From Cycas panzhihuaensis (Eukaryota; Cycadophyta), in the NCBI GenBank assembly GCA_023213395.1, contig CM041465.1:126549741-126613740 (forward strand): DNA of 64,000 bases, written 5' to 3'. The notes below the pieces were generated by a model. It saw only the letters and a program-made list of their open reading frames with translations, was not told where the DNA came from and searched no databases. Within the stretch, counting starts at the first letter, position 1, and every line of letters starts with the position of its first letter. This document shows positions 1-9,155 of the stretch, piece by piece. Position numbers and translations under genes: made by a program.

Positions 1-871
1 CCCTACCAATTTTGGTATTATCGTAAGTCAAATTATCCCCAAATGTGATAGTTTAAGTATCGACTGGGCGGGTCTCTTCTAACATTTTTTCTAATCCGAT
101 CATATATCTCGTTGCACCTGACTCAAGGAGCCATGCATCCTCATCAAGTTGTGAAGAAAGAGCTACAAAGAATAGGTGATGGAAGGAGGAATCCTAATTG
201 TCTACCACATTACTTCCCTATTATTTATTATTATGCTGGTTTCTTTAATTTTTTATAGTGAATTGTAGCTTATTTTGAGGTCTTTCTCCTTGAGCAGGTC
301 TCAGATTCCAATTGTGTTGGTAGAATTGGCCTTGTGGTTGGAATGATGACCCTTCTTATTGTTGAATAAGGCCTCTTTATTGGAAATATGGGCCTCCTTG
401 TTACAAAATAAGACCTCGCTATTATGGAAACGGGGCTCTTTGTAGAAGGCACGATCCTCCTTAGTAATATCCTCCTGAGTTGATCTATTGATAGTCTTAC
501 GCTTTTCTGAGTTATGGGCTGTAAAGGTAGGACTGGGGTTAGATATACATGTCGCCCCAAGTCAGTCAGTTGAGTATATTCTCCTCTTATAACAAGAGTT
601 CCTCACAGGTCGTGAAGTCTATTTTGGAATAATTACCATTTAATTTGGAAACAAAGGAGTTATATTCTATAGGTAGGATGTCAATGATGCTAGAGATTAA
701 ATCATGGTTTGAAAGTGGTTCATTAAGGATTATAAGTTAGTTCGCAGTTATTTTGACTTTAATCAAGTGGTGTGCAACGCTGCCAAAAAACGTATACCTT
801 TATCAAAACGTTATGAACTTAAAGAAGATAAGTCATGAAAATAAGATTAATTTTAGATTCACCTATTCATT
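1..871 (-). mobile_element. Copia relic, unit A: protease and gag (internally deleted)
   Basis: Read on the minus strand, this is the gag-to-protease part of a Ty1/copia polyprotein. Gag is recognised near 590-750 by an ILPIEYNSFVSKLNG-like stretch, typical of the C-terminal half of Copia gag (UBN2-type). An Asn/Lys-rich linker lies near 290-480. The protease core WLLESGAT is near 110-140, where the usual catalytic Asp is Glu. Compared with the copy at 16926-18190, about 400 bp of gag is missing at roughly position 470. Many stops and frameshifts make it non-functional. The window starts inside the protease, so the element continues beyond the left edge. Confidence 0.8.
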
Positions 872-879
872 ATAGGGTG

Positions 880-1650
880 TACCCTATGCTTAGCACAAAT
901 AATTATACCCAACTAAGACATGGGAGAATATTATGAAGTAATTTAAGGAGATATTGTAAAAGTTTTTAAGTAATGAGGTAGTGGAGTTATCTCTCAAGGA
1001 AATGAGATAAAGGCTAGTAGAATTACTTTTAATACGTATATGAAAAATAAATATTAAAGTTGTAAGTATTATGAATGGAGAAAAAATCATGGATTATAAG
1101 AAGAGAAACTATTTTACAAATGGGCTAAATTCCATTTCACACATGAGTTGGTATTACACTTTGAGAAAGAGATGGGCATTTAAAAGGGCAGCCATAAACC
1201 TTATTATTTAGATCACAAGATAAAATGTAATAATTAAGAAACAAAATATAAATAAACCTTTCTATTAAGTAACAAAAATAAAGGAGACCTCAAAAGTAGA
1301 AGCCTTTAAAAAGGAAGTCACAAGATTAAAGTTATAAAGAAAGAAACCTCAACTTACTAAGGAGAAGAAGAACAAAAAAATATAGGGGTAACGAACCGTA
1401 ATTAAAGAAGTGGTGTCACATTTGTGATAATAATTCATATTCTAGTAAAAAATGTGACCTAAATGAGAGGAATAATATGGTAAAAAAGTAAAGTACATAG
1501 TGTTATATTTGTGATATGGATAACCATAATATGAATAAACACTATTTTAATATATGTAAAACAAACCAATACGGTACAAGTTATGGAAGAAGGAACGACT
1601 TAACCATGATGCAATATACTAATGACGCAGGAAGGCATGCGAAAAAATAA
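880..1650 (+). pseudogene. Plus-strand gag-like relic with two zinc knuckles (unit A)
   Basis: On the plus strand, opposite to the flanking Copia, a broken frame reads like a retroelement gag: a FINGLNSKVRATMVTHS-like region near 1090-1140 in better copies, then a basic stretch, then two zinc-knuckle remnants. The first, CHICDNNSYSSKKC (about 1414-1455), fits CX2CX4HX4C with the His changed to Tyr. The second, CYICDMDNHNMNKH (about 1501-1545), keeps the His but has lost the last Cys. The same relic recurs once per full unit. I cannot say which superfamily it comes from. Several stops interrupt it. Confidence 0.6.
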
Positions 1651-2246
1651 TAATGCATGAAGAGAGAGTAAAGGAAATGTACTAAACTAACTAAAATAAT
1701 AGAGATAAAATTGATCTATCCTCATAGAAAATACCTATAGAGAGATCAAACATCACCTAATAAGAAGGCTGTCAAAATCTAAGAGGTCCACTAGAGCATA
1801 TATGCCTAAACTATTGAGAAAAGTATGTGCTTGGCCTATTGCAGATACCCTTTATAAAGAAGAATATCCTATCCTAACCCAGACTCTTAAATATACCTAA
1901 AACACTAGACTCAATCTTAAAATATGAGAAGGGACTAACTAGAGTAAGAGGCCTAAGGGAGTTAAGACCACAGGATCCATATGATCATTAGGTAGGTTCT
2001 TGGAAAATTATCAATTGCAGTGACTCATCTCACATAAGTTTGAGATAGGCTAATAGTACATGCATTTAACTCCAACTGGCATCAAGCTCTAATAGGTAAA
2101 ATAAAAAGAGGCCACTGCTCTCAATAAGATGCATAGAGTTCACTCAGTTGTTGAGGCCGCACATATAAACGCATAGTGAGCGTAGATGCCCACCATTAGG
2201 CCATTCAGAATATGAATCGTAAGACTCTTCTCACATAAGGCCAAAA
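1651..2246. other. Unit A spacer, no coding signal
   Basis: This AT-rich stretch is found in every chimeric unit between the plus-strand gag relic and the kinase-derived tail. All six frames are full of stops. I see no domain, tRNA or terminal-repeat structure. It could be 3' flanking DNA of the parental kinase gene or a retroelement untranslated region; the sequence does not decide. Confidence 0.6.
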
Positions 2247-2745
2247 GATCACCTCTCTCATCTAATGGTTAAATCTAGGTTCAAAGAAAGTGATCTACCT
2301 TATTTGTAAAAGAATAAGTACTTTGAGATATTATGTATCTTGATGTATTTTGTATATGCAAGAAGATAATTTATATCTTCTTGTTGTTTAGGAGATTAAA
2401 GTCAAATAATTATTGTTGAACTAATTTCTAGGTGTGATGTTGATGTACTCTAAAGTAAATAAATGGCAATTCATTATTTTGAATCAAATAAGAAAACCAA
2501 TGACAAAAAAGAGTTAAATTTAAGAATCGAAATGTTTACTAGATTTAATAAAGAGCGAGAAGTCGCTTTTCTTTCATTGTGTTTGGACGTTACTAATATT
2601 GACAACACAACGTAGATGACGACTATCGCCAGTGAATGATTCCCAGGGATTACATCTACGTTCATTTTAGTTTGTAGAAATGGTGCTTCAAAGCTTCCTT
2701 AGCTGAAAGACGTTCCCTTGGGTCAAACTTCAACAAACCTCGAAG
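2247..2745 (-). repeat. Captured LAMMER-kinase 3' tail, copy A
   Basis: The segment matches 4455-4943 of the kinase pseudogene locus. The last 80 or so bases (about 2666-2745) encode the kinase C-terminus on the minus strand, including GLLKFDPRERLSAKEALKHH and a stop codon. The rest corresponds to the kinase 3' flank. It begins at GATCACC and ends at CGAAG, where it joins Copia RT sequence (ATGGGGTG) with at most 2 nt of microhomology. The copied tail reads closer to the family pattern (RERLSAKEAL) than the adjacent pseudogene (REHLSANEAL), so it was probably taken from another or earlier kinase copy. Confidence 0.85.
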
Positions 2746-4450
2746 ATGGGGTGTTGTTTGCAGAAAACCTCTTATTTAAGGTCTCTATTGAGGAAAGTAC
2801 CCTTCACATCCATTTGTTAAATATGCTGATTAAATTAGATTGCTAAGGACATAACCAAATGGAATGTGATCACATTGGCTACCGGTGCAAAGGTCTTGTC
2901 ATAATGAATCCCCTCTTGTTATTTAAAACCTCTTGCTATAAGGCAAGCTTTGCGAGTGTCATACTTTGTAAGGCCTTTTAGTAGTTATGGGAGGAGGAAC
3001 ATCCATTAATAATTATTATACCCATTAAGATATAGTTGAATGCTAATGGCTTCCACCTGAAGTTCATCAACTAAAATTGGAGCTAAAGTTATACTTTCTT
3101 CAGTTTTTGATGTAGATGCTACTGGAATCGATGAAGGAGCTGGAGTGTAGGAGGAGGTTAGTTTTGGTGGCTCCACAATTTGTCCAAGAGTCACTTAAGA
3201 TACACAAACTACTTCTACTGCTATAATATAAGGTTGAGGTGAAGGTAGGTCCTATGAATCTTCTATAAATATTATATCCCGTGTTGCGTAAACTTGGTTA
3301 CCAACTATGTCAAACACTTTATAGGCTTTACAACCAAGTACATAGCTAAAGAAGATGCATTTCAGTCTCTTGTCATCAAGCTTCTTTTTGTTTTCCTTTG
3401 AAATATATTTATATTCCATGCATCCAAAGATCTGCACGAGTACTATCGATGGTTTCTGTCCTGACCAAACTTCTTCAAGAGTAATATTCCTGACTGCAAT
3501 TCTAGGACTTATGTTGGTTAGATAAGTAGTTATGGTTGTGGCATCAACCCAAGATCTGGTGGTCAGATTTGCAACACTAAGCATGACTTTTCCTTTATTT
3601 ATCAATGTCTAATTCATTCTTTTGACTACACCATTTTGTTGAGGTGTGTGGGGAGTTGATAACTGATATTGGATGCCATGTTCCTTGCCCAAAATGTTGG
3701 ACTGATTAGAAATATACTCAAAGCCACCATTATCAGATCTAAGGGGCTTGATTATCATTCTACTTTCCTTTTCTATGGCAGCTTTGAACTCTTTGAATTT
3801 ATTTAGGGTTTTATACCCATTTCTTAGGAAATAGACCTACATTTTCCTTGAGAAGTCATCTATGAATGTGATGAAATGCGAGTTCATATTGAGTGGTTAG
3901 ACAGTCACCAACCTGTAAATTTCTGGATGGACCATCTCTAATGGTGTTGGGGATCTCCATGTGTTCTTAGAAGGAAAATTTTCTCGTTAGTACTTTTCTG
4001 TTAGGCAAGCCCCACATATGTTGTTGTACCTCTTAATTTTATGTAAACCATGTACCATTTGGAGCTTAAATATGAGGTCTAAGATTTGCATGTTTTAAAT
4101 GACTTAGGCATTAATTCCATAGGTATATTTTGGAGCTATCTGAGATGACATTTTCCTTTCAATATGAGAATTCACCTGGTTCTTATATACAAGGGGATTC
4201 TTCATTAACGACTTCATTTACCTTATCAATTTGAGCTATGTTGGGCATTGAACAAGCTTCATTTTATGGAGTAGTTGTAATGGGGATACCACCCGACCTA
4301 TATAGGCCACCATCTTCATGTCTTGTGGCCAGAGGTTTGCATGTTGCATGATCTGTGATTCTACTAATGCCCTAGCCAAAGAGGATATCTAAATGATGTT
4401 TGTTTATTTCCTTGATAGAGAGCAAGTTCATCTCCATTTCGGGTGCAAGG
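2746..4450 (-). mobile_element. Copia relic, unit A: start of RT, linker, integrase, pre-integrase
   Basis: Minus-strand Copia pol. The N-terminal RT (a degenerate TFAPVANVIT motif near 2850-2890) follows the integrase C-terminal linker (about 3000-3200). The integrase runs from about 3252 to 3900 and the GAG-pre-integrase region to 4450. RT stops where the captured kinase tail begins, so the polymerase catalytic motif and RNase H are absent. At 4450 the Copia sequence breaks inside the protease/pre-integrase region and the kinase locus flank begins. Confidence 0.85.
3252..3650 (-). pseudogene. Copia integrase core, C-terminal half (unit A)
   Basis: Recognised by the Copia integrase end: PHTPQQNGVVKRMN near 3612-3650, then a 117-residue frame with TYLTNISPR, an FGCMEYKYI-like motif and a DIIFIEDS end. 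In active Copia integrases the third catalytic residue is the Glu of NGVVERMN. Here it is Lys, and the next codon but two is a stop. Both lesions recur in all the other copies in this window, so this integrase was inactive before the copies diverged. Confidence 0.85.
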
Positions 4451-4454
4451 AAAT

Positions 4455-4859
4455 GATCACCTCTCTAATCTAATGATTAAATCTAGGTTCGAAAAAAGTG
4501 ATCTGCGTTGTTTGTAAAAGAATAAGGACCTTGACATATTATGTATCTTGATTTATTTTGTATATGCAAGAAAATAATTTATATCTTTTTGTCATTTAGG
4601 AGATTAGAGTCAAATAATTATTGTTCAACTAATTTCTAGGCGTGACGTTGATGTACTCTAAAGGCAATTCATTATTTTGAATCAAATAAGAAAAATCATG
4701 ACAAAAAATAATTAAATTTAAGAGACGAAATGTTTACCAGATGAATAAAGAGCGTAGAAGCCGTTTTCTTTCATTGTGTTTGGACGTCATTAATATTGAC
4801 AACACAACGAGAACGACGCACTATCAGGAGCGAATGATTCCCAGGGATTACATCTACGT
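4455..4859 (-). other. Kinase pseudogene 3' flank, parental homologue of the repeated tail
   Basis: Directly downstream (minus sense) of the kinase stop codon. It starts with the same GATCACC as the nine copied tails and is collinear with them throughout, but differs at many positions. No poly(T) tract marks a retrocopy tail at its left end. Copia sequence abuts it at about 4451-4454. Confidence 0.7.
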
Positions 4860-5269
4860 TCATATTAGTTTGAAGAAGTGGTGGTTCAAAGCTTCGTTAG
4901 CGGAAAGATGCTCCCTTGGGTCAAACTTCAACAAACCACGAAGCAAATCAATGAGGGCTTCTGATGAGGGATCCCCATTTTGATTGACAAGATTCTGCAG
5001 GCGAGGTAATCTCTGGACTACTCGAACTCTGTCTCTGGATGCAGCCCCCCGTGGCCAATTGAGTTCCCTACCATTTCTAATGTACTCCCTTCCACAATCA
5101 GTAGCCCATTTTATCATATGTTGAGGAATTGGTCCCAATACCCGTTGCATCATTGTAAGGTGTTCCAAATCATCATCGGTCTAAAAAAGGGCATTTCCAC
5201 AGAATAATTCTGCCAAAATGCACCCAACACTCCATAAATCGATAGGATAACTCCATCCAACACCCATTA
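4860..5269 (-). pseudogene. LAMMER (CLK/AFC-like) kinase pseudogene, C-lobe
   Basis: C-terminal half of a dual-specificity LAMMER kinase, a family that phosphorylates SR splicing factors. Reading from the insertion at 5269: MGVGWSYPIDLWSVGCILAE (subdomain IX), then the family signature as EHLTMMQRVLGP (standard EHLAMMERILGP), then RLPRLQNLVNQNGD, LLKFDPREHLSANEAL and a normal stop after HHFFKLI. A TAG at 5181-5183 replaces the Gln expected in ALFQTDDDLEHL. The frame is continuous with the N-lobe at 11004-11825 once the chromovirus and one target duplication are taken out. The stretch has no introns, although plant LAMMER genes normally have many. It cannot encode a working kinase. Confidence 0.92.
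5265..5269. repeat. Chromovirus target-site duplication, left (CATTA)
   Basis: The CATTA directly before the element's TGTAGCG terminus matches the CATTA directly after its GCTACA terminus (10999-11003). A perfect 5-bp direct repeat is what LTR retrotransposon integration leaves. Confidence 0.95.
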
Positions 5270-5865
5270 TGTAGCGAGTCCTTTACCCAATTGGACAGAA
5301 AATAGAGCAGAGTAGGGCAAATTCACAGACACAGGACAATAATAGAGAAAAAAAAGTCCACAAATGCTAAACCCAAATAGATCGAATTCACAAATGGCAA
5401 ACACCTTTTGATCCAAACGTATATCTTCAATTATAGGTTAAATACAAGGATACGATACAATTTATAAGTAGAGTTCCAACAGTACTGTCTTCCGCCACAA
5501 TCGCCAAACCTTCGAGGCAAGGATCCTCCCGTAAAATTGTAGCCTAAAGGAAAATGCACTTGCCTTGAGGCCGAAAATGAAGAGAAGAGAGCTTCACAAA
5601 TGGATCATTTTGAATGATCTCAAAGTCCCTATATATAGGCGCATAAACCGACAAAATGAAGTCGCCAGAGAGGAGGAGTGCTCTCAACATAATCATGAGA
5701 AGTCGGCTCTGACTTCTTAAAACCTCGGCAGGCTATCTTTAAATGGTCATAACTTTTGATAGGGATGTCGAATTGACTTCGTCTCGAACCGTTGGAATCG
5801 CTGCTCGGAGGCCTATCATTTGAATGGTTATATGATATAACTTTGACCATATTTTGAGTGCTACA
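5270..5865 (-). repeat. Chromovirus LTR (3' LTR in element sense)
   Basis: A 596-bp LTR with TGTAGC...CTACA termini. It matches 10387-10998 along its length, with scattered substitutions and small indels (for example near 5480-5560), so the insertion is not recent. Confidence 0.95.
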
Positions 5866-5878
5866 AGTCCCTCCTTGA
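5866..5878 (-). promoter_or_regulatory. Polypurine tract of the chromovirus
   Basis: In element sense, a purine-rich AAGGAGGGACT lies directly before the 3' LTR. It would prime plus-strand synthesis. Its last bases overlap the end of the chromodomain reading frame. Confidence 0.8.
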
Positions 5879-5995
5879 AATTGTGCTTTGCCTTCAAAGC
5901 AATCGGCAGTTCGGAAATTGTTTTAACCATTCAGAGCTGTCCCAAGTGGAGTCTTCAATATCCAAGTTTGTCCATTTGATGAGATGCTCTTTGAT
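5879..5995 (-). pseudogene. Chromodomain at the end of chromovirus integrase
   Basis: One minus-strand frame reads IKEHLIKWTNLDIEDSTW followed by DSSEWLKQFPN, the aromatic and acidic pattern of a chromodomain (LIKW...STWE). It reaches the PPT, as expected in chromoviruses, where it tethers integrase to modified histones. The upstream EPQGIL strand lies in a different frame, so a frameshift near 5995 separates the two halves, and a stop occurs near the end. Confidence 0.85.
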
Positions 5996-7200
5996 CTAGA
6001 CCTAAGAGATCTAAAGTGGATTGTAAGATTCCTTGAGGTTCTAGCGTCATCTTTCCTTCCTCATCGAGCTCGGTATGTTGGATTGAGGAACGATCTTTTC
6101 CCCAATTTTCTTCTTTAGACGGATACATGGAAAACATTATGAATTTTGTGTTTTCTCGGGAGTTTTAAGCGGTAGGCGACTTCACCTACTTTGGAAGTGA
6201 TTTTGTAAGGACCAAAGTATCTAGGTGCTAGCTTTTGATTGTTTCTTTAAGTAAGGACATCTGCTTGTATGGTTGAAGGTGTAAGAAGACCCAATCTCCT
6301 ACTTCAAATTGTCGCTACGAGCATTTTAGATCTACTGTTGTTTCATTCTGTTTTGTGCAATTGCTAGGTTATCCTTCAATTTGCTGATGGTTTCCTCCAT
6401 TTGCTTCCAATGTTCTTCGACTGCCTGGACCCATGAAGGTCTATTCCAGGTTAATAATGATGGTGGCATATAGCCATACAAAGCCTGAAAAGGTGTCATT
6501 TTTGTTGAAGAATGATATGTGGTGTTGTACCACCATTCTGCTAAATGTAACCATTGATGCCATTGCTTTTGTTTGTCTGAGCAGAAGTTTCTCAAGTAAC
6601 CTTCTAAGCATTTGTTGACAATCTCTGTTTGCCCATCTGTCTGAGGATGGTATGATGTGCTCATCTTGAGTTTTGTGCCTGCAATTTTGAATAGATCCTA
6701 CCAAAATTTACTAGTAAATTTTGGGTCACGGTCACTTACAATTGCTTTAGGAAAACCATGCAACCTATGGATCTGCTTCATATATAGTTCTGCCACGTCG
6801 CTAGCCTTAGTTGGCAATTTTAGTCCTCTGAAGTGGCCATATTTGGTGAGGCGATCTATGATGACCAGAATTGCGTCCTTTCCTTCAGAGCAAGGTAATC
6901 CGGTTATAAAATCCATGGATATTTCATCCCATTTTTATTTTGGCGTTGGTAGCGGTTGGAGTAACCCTGGCATTTTTATGCATTCGATCCTGTTTCGTTG
7001 ACAGGTGTCACATTCCGCCACAAACTTTTGAACGTCTGTTTTTAATCCTTTCCAATAAAATGAAGCTCTTATCTTCCTGTATGTCTTGTCAATCCCTGTG
7101 TGACCCGCTATCGGTGTGGAATGGCCTTCTTGTAATATTATCTCCTTTAGCCCTGATCTTCTAGGAATGCAAATCTTTCCTTTCCTGAGTATTATTCCCT
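5996..7200 (-). pseudogene. Chromovirus integrase
   Basis: Zinc-binding HHCC region at about 7020-7140 (GHTGIDKTYRKIRASFYWKG and ECDTCQRNR). Core catalytic Asp in MDFITGLP (near 6905), second Asp in IVSDRDPKF (near 6730) and Glu in TDGQTEIVNKCLEGYLR (near 6610) are all present. A GPY/F-like [20 protein letters not shown] lies near 6170-6230. The stretch is split over several frames by small frameshifts and stops, for example after KFTSKFW and NRMKQQ. Catalytic residues are kept, but the protein is broken. Confidence 0.9.
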
Positions 7201-7720
7201 ATTGTATCTCATATGAACCAGTTTTGTCCTTCCTTACTTTGTCGATCAATTGTTTGTACTTCGGATCGTTGTCATATTCCTTCTTTAATGTCTCATGCCA
7301 GGCTGGAGTAGCCACTGATATTGTATGTAGTGCTGGTTTCTCGTGAGTTTCTTCTAGAATTCTTGAGAGAGCGTCTGCTATGACATTGTCTTTGCCCTTT
7401 TTGTACACAATGGAGAAATCAAATATTTGTAATTTGCTCACCCACTTTTGTTGTTCGTATGTCAGTGTCTTCTGATTTAAGAAGTATTTGAGACTGTCGT
7501 GGTCCGTTCGTACCTGGAAGGAACTGCCTAGTAAATACTGTCTCCACTGGTTGATCGCGTGCATTATAGCTAGCATCTCCTTATCATAGATGGGCTTTAA
7601 TTTTTCTCTGTTATTCAATTTCCTACTGTCGTACGCTATCGGTCTTTCGTCTTGTAATAGGACCGCTCCTATGCCAAACCACAAGCATCGCATTCCAAGA
7701 TGAATGGTTTTGAGAAGTCT
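7199..7720 (-). pseudogene. Chromovirus RNase H
   Basis: Ty3-type RNase H following RT: GIGAVLLQDERPIAYDSRKL, then KLKPIYDKEMLAIMHA (catalytic Glu), FQVRTDHDSLKYFL (catalytic Asp) and DNVIADALSR (last Asp). The first Asp falls in a damaged stretch near 7690, where the frame shifts. This is the longest uninterrupted frame of the element (164 residues). Confidence 0.9.
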
Positions 7721-7849
7721 GGACCTGCTAAAAGCGGGGCTCTTACCATTGCACTTTTTAGTTCTTCAAAGGCTTTGTTGGCCATTTCGTTCCATGTGAA
7801 AGCATCCTTTTTTGTTAGATCTGTAAGTGGAGTCGCTATGTTAGCATAT

Positions 7850-8600
7850 CCTCTTATGAATTTCTGAGGTATCCATTTGCTCCTAAGAAGCTACGAACTC
7901 CCGTGACATTCTTTGGTGCTGGCCATTCTATTATTGCTTGGACCTTCTTGGGGTCGACCTTGATTCCGTTTGGAGTAATGATATGATCGAGGTATTCGAG
8001 TTCCTGTTGGCCAAAAGAGCATTTTTTCTTATTTGCAAAGAATAACCCTTTTGCTAAAATTTCTAGGGCTAATCTCAGATGTTCCAAATGTTCTCTCCAT
8101 GTTTTGTTGTAAATGAGGATATCATTAAAAAAGATTAGTACGAATTTCCTCAAACATTCCTTGAATGTGGAGTTCATAGTGGCCTGGAACGTTGCTAGAG
8201 CATTGGTTAGACCAAATGGCATCACTTTGAATTCGAATAGACCCTCATGAGTTCTGAATGCTGTCTTATGGACGTCCCCCTCTTTTACCCGAATTTGATG
8301 GTAACCCGATCGGAGGTCTATCTTGGAGAAGTATTGCGCTCCATGTATTTCGTCTAGTAGGTCATCGATCCCGGGATAGGATATCTATTTTTACGATCAA
8401 CTTGTTCAATCCCACGTAATCTCGCACATCCCGATTGTGCCATCTTTCTTTGGGCTAACCACCACCGGGATGCAAATGGGCTTATGCTAGTCTGAATATG
8501 GCCGTGTGCAAGTAATTCTCTAGTTATGTTCTCGATCTCTTTCCTCATGTCGTATGGATGCCTGTATGGCCTTATGTTCACCGTGTCGCTCACGGAATTA
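7850..8600 (-). pseudogene. Chromovirus reverse transcriptase, catalytic Asp changed
   Basis: RT motifs in order: NRYPIPG near 8390-8420, MMPFGLTNALATFQ near 8190-8225, and the catalytic box read as LIFFNDILIYN at 8113-8145, then the thumb IEWPAPKNVTGVRSFLG near 7880-7930. Active enzymes have FxDD here; the first Asp is Asn (codon at 8124-8126), which would abolish polymerisation. Frameshifts near 8240 and 8380-8450 break it further. Confidence 0.9.
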
Positions 8601-8960
8601 AATCAATCGCGTCTTTGAATTTCTCTTGTTGGCGGTAATCCTTTTGGTTCTTCGAATACTTGTTTATATTCGTCCAAGATGTAATGTATTTCCGTTGGAA
8701 TTTCTTGGATTTCTATCTTGTGGCATGGCACTATGTATGTAGGTGCTTTCTTCTGCATGATTCTTTCCATTCTGTGAGATGACACTAATTGTGTCGGTGG
8801 ATATTTAGGTCCCCATAGTATGTATTTGGTGCCATTTATTCGGAAGCACATGACTCTAGTCATGTAGTTGGTGACTATATTTCCTAAGGTTTGTAAATTG
8901 TGCACTAGGACTATATCAACGCCTCATATCGCATTGCAAACATATTGGATGTCGTGGTAC

Positions 8961-9155
8961 TCACCGATTTTCGTGTTGATGTTTCGCAGAATCCTCATGA
9001 GGTCTTAGTCTTCCGCTAGCAATTGAGACCTGGAAGGTTTTTAATGGTTCCATCTTGATTCCCAGCTTTTGGGCTGTTGGTCTATTGATAAAATTATGTG
9101 TGCTCCCACTATCCACTAACACCGCTATTGGGGCTCCTTTCAAAGATCCCTTCAA
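8961..9155 (-). pseudogene. Chromovirus aspartic protease
   Basis: The frame includes APIAVLVDSGSTHNFI, the D-S/T-G active-site motif with its flap-side context, near 9085-9130. It lies between the gag zinc knuckle and RT as expected. The remaining protease sequence (about 8600-8960) is spread over shifted frames. Confidence 0.85.

Noticed and set aside
890-1090. A conserved 66-68 residue hydrophobic peptide repeated in every unit (also 18206, 22398, 50901, 55085, 61659)
   Set aside because: The repetition follows from the duplicated DNA. The plus strand of the same stretch reads as the gag-like relic, so the minus-strand frame is probably its shadow.
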